Shown here piece after piece: positions 35,341 through 46,984 of a stretch of DNA of 64,000 nt. How positions within the stretch are numbered: position 1 is the first letter of the stretch; each line of letters begins with the position of its first letter. Under the pieces are notes generated by a model. The model worked only from the letters and a program-made list of their open reading frames with translations. It had not been told where the DNA came from and ran no database searches. Made by a program: the position numbers and the translations under genes. The stretch is from Aplectana chamaeleonis (taxonomy: Eukaryota; Nematoda; Chromadorea; Rhabditida; Cosmocercidae): assembly GCA_029168955.1 (NCBI GenBank), contig JAPDOI010000170.1, positions 1,260,001 through 1,324,000 on the forward strand, in the 5' to 3' direction.

Positions 35341-36320
35341 CTGGAGCGGAAGAAAAGGCCGAGTCAAGGGATCTAGCAAGAAGGATAGCGGTCAGCAACG
35401 GTCATGCCTCAGGAGGACCAAACTCATCCAGACCACCTATGAGGAGACAGGAGACGCGAATTCGATTGTATAACAATAATGATAGGAAAATTCCGTTTTG
35501 TTTCCCGTATATATCGGACGCTGTGAGCTCATAAGTAAGAGGATTCCTGCGAAAGTTCAACCTTGACGACGCGGTGAGGCTGGCCGAGATACCCCCTGCG
35601 AACCTTAAGCGTCAGCTAGTAAGAAATCGGCTGTACGACAGATTCTGCGCCACAATCGACTGTGTGGTCTGCCCCTCGGATCAGGACGGGGATTGTATGA
35701 GGTCTGGAGTCGTATACTTGATATCATGTGGGCGTTGCGGCGAAGAATATATTGGTGAAACAGGACGTCCACTGAGCTCACGGATCAAGGAACATATGAA
35801 TGGGTTAAGAAAATCAATCCCTAGCACACCGTTGGAAGCCCATCGTAGACAGCGTCAGGGCAATGAGTTCTTCGAGCTTACCGTTAGAATTTTGGCACAC
35901 GCACCCCAAACGCCAGCGCGAAAAACCCTAGAAGCGTTCTGGATTAATGCGAAAAGTCCAAAAATGAATCGGAAAGACGAGTGTCTAGCAATTACCAGCG
36001 AACTCGCACCTTTCCTTGACCTCTGGAGACCGTGATCTCAACGTCTTCATGTCGGGAAGGCACGCAATCATACCACCCACTGCCTGACTAACTAGAGGTG
36101 GCCACTTTCGCACTTTCTTGGCACCAAAGGTGAGCAGTACAGCATTTGTGGCTACGTGCGGCATTTCCTGGGTTTTCCTAGCCTTTGCTGCTTTTCTGTA
36201 AGTTAATCGTGTGTTTGAGGAGTAGTCGCATCTATTTCTTGATTTTCCAGACTCTGATGAAGGCGACGAGGCCGAAACGTTAGCCTGATAAATCGTTAAC
36301 ATCCTGGACACGGCTTTATT
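35341..36320 (+). mobile_element. Penelope-like element, 3' end
   Basis: This is the C-terminal coding end of a Penelope-like retroelement followed by its terminal non-coding part. The latter contains a hammerhead-like core: CTGATGA at 36254-36260, a short GGC...GCC stem, then GAAACG at 36274. The reverse transcriptase half is missing, so the copy is 5'-truncated. The same terminal layout recurs as a palindrome at 27411-27627. Confidence 0.75.
35400..36035 (+). pseudogene. Penelope-like GIY-YIG endonuclease domain (truncated)
   Basis: The frame reads KIPFCFPYISDAVSS, then a TAA stop at 35532, then RGFLRKFNLDDAVRLAEIPP, a linker with cysteines (DCVVCP), the GIY-YIG core (GVVYLISCGRCGEEYIGETG, then RPLSSRIKEH) and LEAFWINAKSPKMNRKDE to the stop at 36033. 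GIY-YIG nucleases nick DNA. In Penelope-like elements this domain is fused behind the reverse transcriptase and opens the target for priming (family knowledge). Tyr, Arg and His residues of the motif are present. One internal stop and the lost RT make it non-functional as a retroelement. Confidence 0.85.
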
Positions 36321-36755
36321 AACACTCTACTAATTAGAAACGAAAGAGTGGTGGGGAGATTTTTTGCAATCAATCTCCTGGGATATCCATTCACGATCAC
36401 GGACCCGACCAGTGGGGCACGCTTTTCAGAAATCGATTTCTTCGAAACAAGGGAAATTTTTCAAACTCCTGATTTAATCAATGTATAGAGCTGAACTAGA
36501 ATTAGCTGCAAACTTTGTGATCCACTGGTAACTGCAAGATTAAAACCTACTTGAGTCATCGTAAAAACCGCGTAGACCAAACTGTATCGACAGAATGTTA
36601 TAGTTTCTTATTTCTCCCATAGCTGGTTTTTACATTCCCAAGCAGCAAGTGATTGTGTTCATTCGTCCGAAGACGTTCACTCAGTTGGCCCTGTTGATGT
36701 TTCATGTCTCCGATTTTTTAAAGAGAAAGTGTGTTGGAAGGCAGAATTCTAGTGC
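36321..36755. other. Intergenic, no gene recognised
   Basis: Nothing recognisable lies between the Penelope-like end and the next MITE. Confidence 0.4.
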
Positions 36756-36992
36756 TTAAAGGCATCGTTCGTGCTGGAAATCAATTTTCATTTTTCAGGC
36801 TCAATTTCATGATTGAGCCCGGTAGACCACACTGGTAATTTTTGGCGCGTCAAAAACGTGGGGCAATGAGGTTGGAAGGCGTCAAAGATGAAGATCCGCC
36901 ACCAAATCTCACCAGTCATCTAGCACTTTTTCCGAGAATGTTGATGCGACCGTAAGACCACATGAAAAATAGTTACGGCACGAACTCCACAT

Positions 36993-39191
36993 CAGGCATG
37001 TGCGAAAAACTTCGAAACCGAAAAAACCGAAAAACGAAAAATTTTCGGTTTTGAATTCGAAAAATTCCGAAAAGAACCGAAAATTTTGTCTTTTGAAACA
37101 TTTTATTTTCGTAATTGCATATTTTGGACTGGAAAAACAAGGCAACGTAATCGAAGTGCTTTGAATAATGACAGAATTATGTTTTCTTGGTGACACAAAA
37201 GCATACCCAATCAGCGTATCAATGTAAGGAATTTTACCCTTGTTGCAGCGTCGAATCCTGGCAAAATTTTAGCGCTGAACACCTTCTTAAATTCTTGTGG
37301 TGAACTTCTTGTTTTAAAACTGCGGTGGTTCTCTGAACGATCACATCCACGTTTTTTCACGTTTTTGATCTGAACTGTGGGCTCGAAGGTCGTCCCCAAT
37401 TTCATGAAAAATACCGAATTCGCAGAAGTTGAAAGTCGTGGGCAAGTCATAGATCAAAACGGAACAAACGTTGTACAGAGACGAACATCAATAGTTCTTG
37501 ATGGATAGCACACTCTTGCGTGAATTTTTTGTGCTGTCATGTTGAATTTCAGTGTGAGCGATTGCGTCGTGGTCAACACTGACCAGTAGCTTAGTCTCTC
37601 GGCGCTATTGGACGGTAATGGCCGCGACGCAACCACATGCATTGAGTCGCGGTGTCTACATAGGGGTTACGTTCAATCAGTTTCGCTTGATGGATCTGTA
37701 CTTGATGCCATTCGCCTAGAAAGTTTTTATTCGCACTTTTTGGTATAGATCGATAGAGGGAGCAGGAAAATTTAGGTTGACTTCCGCTTGAAAATTATGG
37801 GCCTCCAAAGAGCGATTCTCCACGTCTTTCCATGAACACCTTGAACGAAAACGAATTTTCCTGAACTTAAAGCAGTGTTCACAATAGATTGCACTTTTTG
37901 ATTTCTCTTTCGTTTACCGAAATTCTGGTGCCCTATACAGCAAGGCATGCTTGAAGAAAACGCGGAAACCGTGTTTTGTTGCTAAAAGAGGGCCACACTT
38001 TATTAAGTTGACTTTTGAGCGTTTGAGCGTGGAGGAATCAGCCGCTACGAAGGATGCTAAAGCTTATCTTGCTCGGATGAGTCCGGGCGGAGTAAAGAGC
38101 GGAGCGCTCAGTCATAGCAAAATATAACAAATACTAGGAGAGAAAGGTTCAAGTTTAAATTCCGTCAGCCGCGCACCTCTTTGTGGCGCGGCTTCTTCAC
38201 CTTCAGAGCCGGCATGGAATTCTTGAAGATGAGTCATACTGTTCAGATACCGATCAGCTTGTTAAATTCAAAACACTTGTCAAAAATTACCTACATTGTC
38301 GAGCAAGGATCTATTAATTGTTTTACGTTTTTTCCTTTCGAAACTTGTCATTTTTAAATTCCTTGATGTTTTCGATGGTTTTTTTTGCCTTTCTATGTTT
38401 CTACACTTCTGCAAGGGCGCGTAATAAAGTTAAAGTCAAAGTTATAACAGTGATAATCAAGCGGTTTAGCTCGCTCATCAGTATTTCCTTGACTTGAGTA
38501 CTTCATGTTATCACAACCTCGAGGTTCTAGGGGCGGAAAGGCGACATGAGGAGTTTCGGTGACCTCAGAACGCCTGTTTGCATCCATTATTTAGCCATTC
38601 CTAGCTCTTTGTAAACCATTTTTTCGTCACTGAGAGCATAGAATTCTTCTCGCCTATCATTTCACTGCGGAAAGTCATCGAGAATGATTATCGTGAACGC
38701 TGCCTTCGAATTACCGATGCAGGTTATCTGCTATGCGGAATCGATTAGCGTTATTATATTGGTGATGTTTCCGCCTGTCGAAATGTGTATTTTTGGTTTT
38801 TCGAAGAATTATTCCTGAAAGTTATGGCCATGCTCAAAAGATGCGCCGAGTCGTTTTAGTCTGCTGAAAGACAGGAAATTCAAAAAATTTCGGCTCCATC
38901 AATGTAATTTTTAATCGAAAGTGATGTAGTAGAAGGAACCGTCGTGCAAGGTGCAGATCATACGTTTGCTTCTGCTTGATTCTGGAATAAAGTCAGAGAC
39001 GTGTGCAAACTTGCTGCAGACATCTGTAGGCAGCGAAGGATCGACTGCAAGTCGCATCAGAACCGCAAATTTCAGACCGAATAAAAAAATTTAAACTTTT
39101 TCGTCTTCTTTTTCGATATTGATATTTTTCGCCAAAAAGGGCGAAAAACGAAAAAACCGAAAAATCGAAAAACGAAAAACGCACACCCCTG
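36993..39191. mobile_element. hAT-like element, copy 2
   Basis: 2199 bp, starting CAGGCATGTGCGAAAAAC and ending CGCACACCCCTG, flanked by a perfect 8 bp duplication CTCCACAT (36985-36992 and 39192-39199). Arrays of cgaaaaaccg words lie inside both ends. It is homologous to copy 1 at 27107-30818 but without four of that copy's insertions. No transposase frame is seen, so it is non-autonomous. The empty target is represented by the C element at 44926-45377. Confidence 0.93.
37867..38709. repeat. A3 MITE with an extra internal segment
   Basis: The A3 ends are decayed ('cttaaagcagtgttcac'; 'cgtgaacgctgccttcgaa'). About 370 bp at roughly 38070-38455 is absent from the A3 copies at 29455 and 54282. 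That segment carries no inverted ends that I can define and is unidentified. Confidence 0.75.
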
Positions 39192-39429
39192 CTCCACATG
39201 CAGAAAAACTCCGAAAATGACAGTGACGAGGCCTCCTAAAGCAGGAAAACTTCAAAAAGGATTTTGGCGCAAAATTCAAAATCGTCTTTACAATATGTTC
39301 CGATTGATTTTTCTTTACAAATGAAGGTTTTTCATGGGCCCCTTCGACATTTCCGTTCACTAGAGAGGCCAAGCTACACAAAAACATAAAAAAATAGTAT
39401 ACGGTTTTCTGCGCGTACGATGCCTTTAA

Positions 39430-41858
39430 TGTAATTTAGTGATAGCCACAAGATGGACACAAATAAGAGAAATTAACTATTTTTGGCGTGGTATCGTGAG
39501 CCACCGGTGGGCACGAGATACGCTGACCTAATATTGCTAGCCGTCGTGAGTGAAAGCTGCTGAAAACGCCTCCACATCATGAAAGTGGGAGTTTCGCTGA
39601 AGTAAAAGGGGATTTCTCTGAAAGGTGGAATTATAAGTGACATAGTGCATTCCATCTTTGATGTCTTCCCGTTCTCAATAAAATGGAGGAGTTTTGACGG
39701 AATAGGACAAATTCAGGTCAGAAGTGGGAGCCCGTGGTCAAGACGGAGCCGGGAACCAACCCTATAGCCCCATTCACAGTTTACGACGTTATAAGACAGG
39801 GCTGCGACGTCGTACCACGGCGTTCAGTGTCGGCGCGAAATTTCTCCGTTGAAATATCGCGTCGTCGGATGGCATTTTCCAACGTCGGACGGCAAAAAAA
39901 CTGTTAACCCATTCGCGACCACGCCTAATTTTGGGTGACTGCACGTTCGGACCGAGTGCAATATTGCGTCACCGTATAACGTGTGACTGGCTCGACTAGC
40001 GTCCCACGGGTAATTGCTTTCACGTTTTTGTGTTTATATTGTAGCTAGCAACGATGATCGAACATTATCAGAGTTTGAGCTTCCTGGACGCTTTCGTTAT
40101 CGAGGAACAATTGCTCAAAATCAAAACGGGGTCAACTGAGCAGCAACGCTTTCGGAAAAGTTTACGAGTTTCAAACCATAGGTTTCTACTGAGCAACCTA
40201 AAAGCTAGTGATATGGTAGAAGGAAAAAGAAATCATAAGGTGCTTCTAAAGCTGCTTTGAAGTTGTTTTTTTCCTCTACTTCAGCTCACCTGATTTTAGA
40301 AAATTTTAAATATGTTGTTGCATTTGACCAACTGATGGACCACGAGGTTTTTATGGTCTTGGGTAGGTCAAGACATTGACATTATTATGGTAGGTTAATA
40401 TCGTTCAAATACATTGCACCGCACATTGAAAACGGTCGAAAATTACATTTAGACAGTATTCACCAAATTTATTCATGAGGAAGAGCTTTCAAAGCGAACT
40501 TCTCGAAATTTCTATAGTTCGAAACACGGTTAGAACGGAATTTTTGAATTTCTCTTTGCTTGGCAATCCAAACTCTCGTAAATTTTGATGAGCTTCGTCA
40601 ATTTTTATGATCATTCTCGGAAACACATGCTAGGCTAATTAATAGCCTAAATCACCAGACAAGTGTGATCTTACAAGATCTCACATTTGCAGTAACTTTT
40701 TTTGAACGTTACCTGAACAAATATAATCTCTAAACAAAATTTCGACCGAACAAAAATCTTAAAATCCCTGGATGAATTAATCAAAAGGCGCACCTGGGAA
40801 GGTATGTATCACTAGGTGCGACGCGATAAATACCTTGCGAAAATCGTCGAGTAATGAGTAGATAGGGTGTCCTACATTCAACTGAAATGGATAATCAAAA
40901 ACCTATAAGAATGATTGAGTAAATAGTCAATTTTCGTTTTTGGAAAGATTTCAAGTGTTTTTTTGGAAACGTGCAACTGAAGTCTTACGTTCGAGATTGG
41001 GGCGATTGTGCGGTTTCGGTCATTGGTGAAATTGGAGAAATGGTGTGTTTGCAGTTTTCTCAAATCGAACTCATCATTGGCCCCCGGTTGATGTTGAAAA
41101 TATATGGAAAAGGCTGTTATACGCTCATATGTGCATCATGCAAGTAAAATAAATATTGCAAGGAAAGAATTGAAACACTTCGAAGGGTTCCATCAATGCA
41201 CTAAAGCAGGTGCGTCACGGATCCTCAATAAAAATAAGGGACCAACGATGGCACTGATCTGGCAATGAGTTTTTCAATCTTGCAGTAGAAAGAGAACAAA
41301 AATAGTTGGCTTTGAAATCAAGTTCACATTGGTTTGCCACAAAACTCGCCCGATACGCCCCGACTAATACAGAAATATTACTAGAGCATCAATATACAGA
41401 TAAAATGCATAAACATTGCTAAAGCAGCAAATCACTTGAAAATCAGTCGCTTCGGAAATTTTCATTTTTTTGGCACTAAATAGTTATGGAAATCCTTCCA
41501 AAAAGAGAGAGAGCAATTAATTCTCTACACACCCATTAAAGCCTAGGATAAGCAATGAATTATGAAGAGGAAAATAACCTGAAAATAGCAAAGCGGAAGA
41601 ATTTCAGTAGGAAAATAGGAAAAAAGAGAGAAGTGTCGGCTCTCGCCGAGAAAATTACAGCTGATTGGGAGGGATTGATTAGTGCTACCATAGAAGACGG
41701 CCAACGTGTTTCAGCAATGATCCCTGTTTTGTTTTTGATCCCTTATTGCCCGTTTCCCAGGCGGAAGCCGTTACAAGACTATCCCTTGAAACACCTTTCA
41801 GTTTTAATGATAGACTGACGTCCTGAATCAAAATGGCTGACAGTGATATCAAACTTCC
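39430..41858. other. Intergenic, one candidate exon
   Basis: A 68-residue open frame at 40054-40260 (+) has no recognised domain. A - strand exon-like piece is listed separately. Otherwise nothing is recognised. Confidence 0.4.
40990..41117 (-). CDS. Candidate exon, unrecognised
   Basis: A - strand stretch between an acceptor 'gtataacag' and a donor 'gtaagac' is open throughout. It reads IYFQHQPGANDEFDLRKLQ and FSNFTNDRNRTIAPISN. No partner exon or domain is recognised, so this may be chance. Confidence 0.25.
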
Positions 41859-42353
41859 TTAAAGGCAGAGTCCACGATAAGAACCATGTCTGATTTCTTG
41901 GTGGATGTCGGCAGCTGCGGTGCCGAGCGCAACACTAACGATGAAAAAACTAAGAAAAAATGAGCCCGGAACGGTCCCCTACGGCCCCAAATTTGGACAC
42001 CCGTCAGCTCGTCACACCTCAGATGCACTTTCCACGCCCACCAACGTGAACAAATGAATGATCGAGAATGTGAGATGAGCGATGGTTTCCTATCAATAGC
42101 CCCGTTCTTCCCTTCATTCCCAACTTCTCTCTTTACTCAGGTCAGCTCGCATACATCGGCTGCAAAAGACGGAAGTTACAAGCCTCGGACAACTCGTCCA
42201 CCATGCTTCCCTAGCTCAATTTTTGTGGGGCCATGACTCCGTTCCTAGAAGGTCTTGTACGATTCCAAAAACATAATTAGAATCAGCATGAGACCGTCTT
42301 CAAGATAGGCGGAAGAGAAGAAAAACGATTTTTATCGTGAACACTGCCTTTAA
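41859..42353. repeat. TTAA-type MITE, subfamily A1
   Basis: It opens 'ttaaaggcagagtccacgat' and ends 'atcgtgaacactgcctttaa'. The interior is in the same orientation as 677-1163. Confidence 0.9.
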
Positions 42354-42742
42354 CCCTCTGCACTAATTGAACTCGTGTTTGCCTTCAGTATAGATGGTCA
42401 AAACTGTTTCTACTGTATCCCGCTAGCCGCGCCAAAACAAACATTTTGGGAGGAGTTTTTCGTATTCCTTTTTTTGCATTTCAGCACTATTTCCGTGCTC
42501 TCTGCGAAAGGATGTTAAACGCGAGCTTACCGCGAGGATGCCACATGTCGGAATTTTAGAGAAAAAAAACAGCCTTGAAAACGTTTTGAAATCGCTCTTT
42601 TTCGTTACAAAGGTTACATTTATCGCTTTTTCGAGGCGTTTTCATTAAAAGTGCATCAAATGCCCACCACTGAGGGATGTTAGGGTGAGCTAGAGCGAAT
42701 TCTCTCCTAACTAATAGGAGTCCTGCTCAGATTCTGGTGTGG
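42354..42742. other. Intergenic, no gene recognised
   Basis: A spacer between two MITEs with nothing recognisable. Confidence 0.4.
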
Positions 42743-43211
42743 TTAAAGGCAGCATACACGCTCGTAAACGTGGTCGGGATAACAATGTGAGTTGAACCGT
42801 ATGGCTTACAACATAATGTCTACGCATTTTAAAGTGCCAAAAACGACCCACGATGCCGCTACATGAGTTAGAAGTTGGCCCCGCCCTGTATTTTCACGCC
42901 CCCTGTATTTGCCCTTTTCCTCCAACGCAGTGTTGTTGGGCCATCTTCGCCGTCAGTGACGTGTGTGGTTCATTTGTTAGGCTATATACCAACAAAATCA
43001 ACGGTGAATATGACCCAGCAACCTTGCGTTGCACGAAAAGGGCAAATACAGGGGGCGTGAAAATACAGGGCGGGGCCAACTTTTAACTCATGTAGCGGCA
43101 TTGTGAGTCATTTTAGACACTTCAAAATGCGTAGGCGTTGTAATCTGGGCCATACCATTCTATTTCCGTAGTTATCTCAATCACGTTTACGAGCGTGTAT
43201 GCTGCCTTTAA
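42743..43211. repeat. TTAA-type foldback MITE, subfamily B-like
   Basis: It opens TTAAAGGCAGCATACACGCT and ends in the exact inverse. The arms extend about 200 bp, including 'ggccccgccctgtatttt' and 'cacgccccctgtatttgcc' with inverted partners at 43025-43080. The loop is about 60 bp. Near-mirror open frames on both strands result from this symmetry. Confidence 0.9.
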
Positions 43212-44182
43212 AGGCAGTGTTCACGATGATTTTCGTCCTCGGGACAGTGCGATGGCCTCCAAGTGCGACCGAAATTACGAAGAAACGGCGAGAAACGCAT
43301 TGAAACGTCGTATTTCAGTGACATTATTCTATACCATGGACTAGTTGTCCGGTTGGACGAACATGTTCATGATGGTTGTCACCAGTGGAAAGTTGGGTCA
43401 ATCAAAAATAGAAGATTATTTTATGCAAAGCAGGATTAGCCAGGGCCCAAAGGAAAGAACGGAGCAATAGAGAGTAGACAATTTCAAAAGACGGGTCCAC
43501 AAAAGATTTCACTGTCACAACAAACACTTCCTGTGATACTTAAGAGGCGGTGTGATACTTAAAGGCAGTGTTCACGATAAAAAATGTGTTTCAGTTTCCA
43601 CTAGGAATAGGTAGTCGAGGGGCACACTGTAATGTTGACTATGAAAACGAAAGAACGCATGAAAACGAGCCAGGAAAAGCTCCAAAAGAGCCCGAAGTTG
43701 CCACTTCGAGCGCAAGGCAAACCCCAAAAGCGCAACACACGCCTATCGACGGGAACAAATGAATGCTCGAGATTGTGAGATGAGCGATGGTTTCCTATCA
43801 ATAGCCCCGTTCTTCCCTTCATTCTCAACTTCTCTCTCTACTCGGGTCAGCTCGCATACATCGGCTGCAAAAGACGGAAGCTACAAGTCTCCGACAACTC
43901 GTCCACCATGTTTCCTTATCTCAATTTTTCAGGGACAATAACTCCGTTCCCAGAAGGTCTTGTACGATTTCAGAGACATCATTGGAATTAGCATGAGGCC
44001 GTTTTAAAGATAGGCGGTTAAACAGAAAAACGATTTTTATCGTGAACACTGCCTTTAAGGATTTTGTGTACTTCTGGTGCGTTTTTCTCAATTTCTGCGT
44101 CATTTTAATTCTACCCGGGGGCCACTCAATCAATATAGCGAATAATCTCAAAATTGAAGATTATCGTGAACACTGCCTTTAA
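43208..44182. repeat. TTAA-type MITE, subfamily A2, interrupted
   Basis: It opens 'ttaaaggcagtgttcacgat' sharing its TTAA with the preceding B-like element and ends 'atcgtgaacactgcctttaa' at 44182. It is split by an A1 element at an internal TTAA. The flanking halves rejoin to match the intact A2 copy 55966-56455. Confidence 0.92.
43559..44058. repeat. A1 MITE nested inside the A2 MITE
   Basis: Inserted into the TTAA of 'gtgatacttaag', with TTAA present on both sides. The interior shows the A1 hallmark in the same orientation as 677-1163. Confidence 0.93.
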
Positions 44183-44432
44183 ACTCGCGTTTAACGCGAA
44201 CTTGACGCCTGTTAATTCGCGTTTAACACCCCAATTACTACCACCCCTGACCTACATACTTCGAAAAGATCTCAGTGTGTAGAGGAAGTTTTGGCGCTTG
44301 AAGACCATTGTTTGCTTCTTTCTGCCTATCAGGATCGTTCAAATTTATAGAACATTTGAATTCAATCAGTGCTTCAAATATGATAGAATAGTGCCATCTG
44401 GAAGCCTCACTTCTATCAGATATTGTTTTTGT

Positions 44433-44600
44433 ACGCAAGTGAGACTCCAGCTTTCATAACCACTTTATAGAAAATTTTTGGTGTAATAACACCTTCTTCA
44501 GCCTATAACTAAGTTGCCATGATTATATGCTGAAGAAGGTGTTATTACACCGAAAATTTCCTATAAAGTGATTATGAAAGCTGGAGAGTCTCACTTGCAT
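44433..44600. repeat. Foldback element with about 70 bp arms
   Basis: 'cgcaagtgagactccagctt' is answered by 'gctggagagtctcacttgc'. The inner match runs through 'ggtgtaataacaccttcttc' and its inverse. The loop is about 30 bp. Confidence 0.88.
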
Positions 44601-44925
44601 ATCAATCAGTACTACTTCATAGTAACAAAACGATTCGCAATTTTTTTCAACCAAGCGAGCTTCGGTATTTTCAGGAACTTTGAACAAAGGAAAGTTTCTA
44701 TCATGTTCTCACTATTAGATAGTGACAGGGCACCCTAATGCAAGCTTAGACTTTATTGGCAGCGCCCTATCTCACGACGCTTATTTTGTCAGTTACCGAC
44801 CTTTTTTTTTCGAAAATAGGATTTTTAAATTTTTTTGGGATCCAAAGAAAATAGGCAATTATTGATAAAATAATAGTTAATAGAAGACATAAAGTTCATA
44901 TTGTTCAACTTGAGAAATGCATGAC

Positions 44926-45377
44926 TTAAAGGCATCGTTCGCGCTGGAAAACAATTTTCATTTTTCAGGCTCAATTTCATGATTGTGCCCGGTAGACAAC
45001 ACTGGTAAACTTTGGCGCGTCAAAAATGTTGGGCAATGAGGTTAAAAGGCGTCAAAGATGAAGATCCGCCACAAAATCTCACCAGTCATCTAGCACTTTT
45101 TCCTAGAATGTTGGTGCGACCGTAGGACAACATGAAAAATAGTTACGGCACGAACTCCAGAAGCAGAAAAACTCCGAAAATGATTTTGGCGCGAAATTCA
45201 AATTCGTATTTACAATGTGTTCCGATTGACTTTTCTTTACAAATGAAGGCTTTTCATGGGCCCCTTCGACATTTTCGTTCACTAGAGAGGCCAAGCTACA
45301 TAAAAACATGAAAAAATATACGGTTTTACGTTATACGGTTTTCGGTTTTTCGTTTTCTGCGCGTACGATGCCTTTAA
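44926..45377. repeat. TTAA-type MITE, subfamily C, uninterrupted
   Basis: It opens TTAAAGGCATCGTTCGCGCT and ends 'gcgtacgatgcctttaa'. This copy lacks the hAT-like insertion and represents the empty site for 36993-39191. Confidence 0.92.
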
Positions 45378-45667
45378 TGTCGTTGGAAAATGAAGATTTG
45401 ATAGGGAATGTGGATTTTGAAAAACGTTTGTAAAGTGTGAAATTCAACTTCATTGTAGAGATTCTGTGAACCAGTTCCGGTAACGTTGAAAATTTATAAA
45501 TGTTGAAAAAGAATTTCATTCAGCTTTACTATAATCTACTTGGTAGATGCAACTTATAGTGAATTTTTTTGTACAAGAAAATCGTGAGGGAAAAGACGAG
45601 CGCCAGATTAGGATATCACTGAAGTAGAGAGCTGGAGAGCGTCGTTAAAAAAGAACAGAATGGACTT

Positions 45668-45733
45668 ACACGGAGACCTCGTCTTTCGACAACTGCGATG
45701 TTAACGTCGGAATCCTCCCCCATCGCTGGATAC
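45668..45733 (-). CDS. Candidate exon, unrecognised
   Basis: Strong - strand signals (acceptor 'tttttacag', donor 'gtaagtcc') bound 66 bp that read YPAMGEDSDVNIAVVERRG in one frame and RIPTLTSQLSKDEVSV in another. The next acceptor (ctacttcag, 45611) keeps only the second frame open for a further 50 codons. No family is recognised. Confidence 0.3.
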
Positions 45734-46185
45734 TGTAAAAATGATCGTGTTATAATGTTTACGGGTGATTTATATGACACGATTAAAGCGAATGCGTAAC
45801 ACGCGAATTACTGGTGTTGATTTGCGGATATGAATTTACAAAACAAATAAAGAGAAAGTCAAAATATAGAATCTCGTGAAGCTTGGTTCAATGAGAGGTA
45901 CAGGCGAAGTGCTGTCTGAGATGGAGTGGGAGGCGGCCAGAGTTGTTTTGTAAGATGTCGACACGGCTTAGAATGAAGAGAAACAAGGACTGAAGGCGGC
46001 TAATCCGGATAGACTTGCTTGCGTAATCAGCAGCGTCGTCTTCATTAAAGCTTGTGATCGAAGTGTTTAGACGGTGGCTCAGCCAACGTTGTGCGGACGA
46101 CCGAGCGAAGTTCGTCTCGCGGGTCGGAATCAATGAAAACAAGGATTGGCGTCAAGCGATTGAGGATAGAAACTACGGTTTAGAT

Positions 46186-46246
46186 GAAGGGCTACGTGGA
46201 GAGAGACGAAATCCGACATTTTTCGTCTCTCTCCACGTAGCCCTTC
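46186..46246. repeat. Perfect 26 bp hairpin
   Basis: 46186-46211 (gaagggctacgtggagagag...) and 46221-46246 are exact inverse copies around a 9 bp loop, tccgacatt. The stem contains no mismatch. Outside it the symmetry stops at once. It could be a tiny foldback element, a miRNA-like or endo-siRNA hairpin, or a terminator-like structure. Confidence 0.85.
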
Positions 46247-46984
46247 GTGTGTGGAAACGATTTGGATTGTGAAAGCTTTTAACGAAGCGGTGCGTTTTAG
46301 CAGAACTCCACATCTTGAATGGAGAATTAGACTTCTTTTTGGCGCTGCAAAACATCTGTGCAATTAGCAAGCATTTATAAGCGCAGGTACTAGCGCGTTT
46401 TTTCAAATCTATTCGTCACATTGGCTCCATCCGGGGACCAAGCAATCTTTCCAGCGAGTTACCTCGGAATTGAAGATTATCGTCAACACTTGTAAACGAC
46501 CCGCCTACGCTGTCACAAATTGTAATTAGAAGCCAACTGGGCCAGTAACTGTTAGAAAAAAATGGCGAATTAGTACTGCGTCAAGTAAAAAAATTGCCTA
46601 AGAATTGTATATAGCGTCACGTCACTGGATGCAGGGAAGATCCATTCGTACTTGGACGCGCCAGAAGGAAGAGCGGGGAAGGAGGTCAAGTAGCTGCCTA
46701 ACATGCACATGCTCCTCCAGAGAAACTTGTGGATGCTTTGTTCGAATGAAAGCTGATCACATTCAATTTCAAAAGCCCAAACGACGAGGTTTTCGTACAT
46801 CCCACTGAGGTTCCACAGTGTTCAATAACTGAAAGTGAAGAAAAGGCGGAAGAAGTGCGCTAAGACGCCTGCCTTTAGTCAACTGATTTAGGGACCTGGA
46901 TTCGCTGTTTCTGGCAACAGATGAGACAACGGTTGAGGGCTGCGACGGGGAAACGATGGACGTAATTGGAAATTGGCTGGATAC

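Larger units (their letters stand above)
36756..39429. repeat. TTAA-type MITE, subfamily C, split by a hAT-like insertion
   Basis: It opens TTAAAGGCATCGTTCGTGCT and closes 'gcgtacgatgcctttaa'. The two outer pieces (36756-36992 and 39200-39429) join to match the uninterrupted copy at 44926-45377 (shared 'ggcgtcaaagatgaagatcc', 'cttttcatgggccccttcg'). Confidence 0.92.

Noticed and set aside
38085..38120. 'cggatgagtccgggcgg' as a possible second hammerhead core
   Set aside because: No GAAAC strand or closing stem follows at the required distance.
42875..43079. Mirror-image 61-codon frames on both strands (MAPPCIFTPP...)
   Set aside because: They arise from the 200 bp arms of the B-like foldback MITE.
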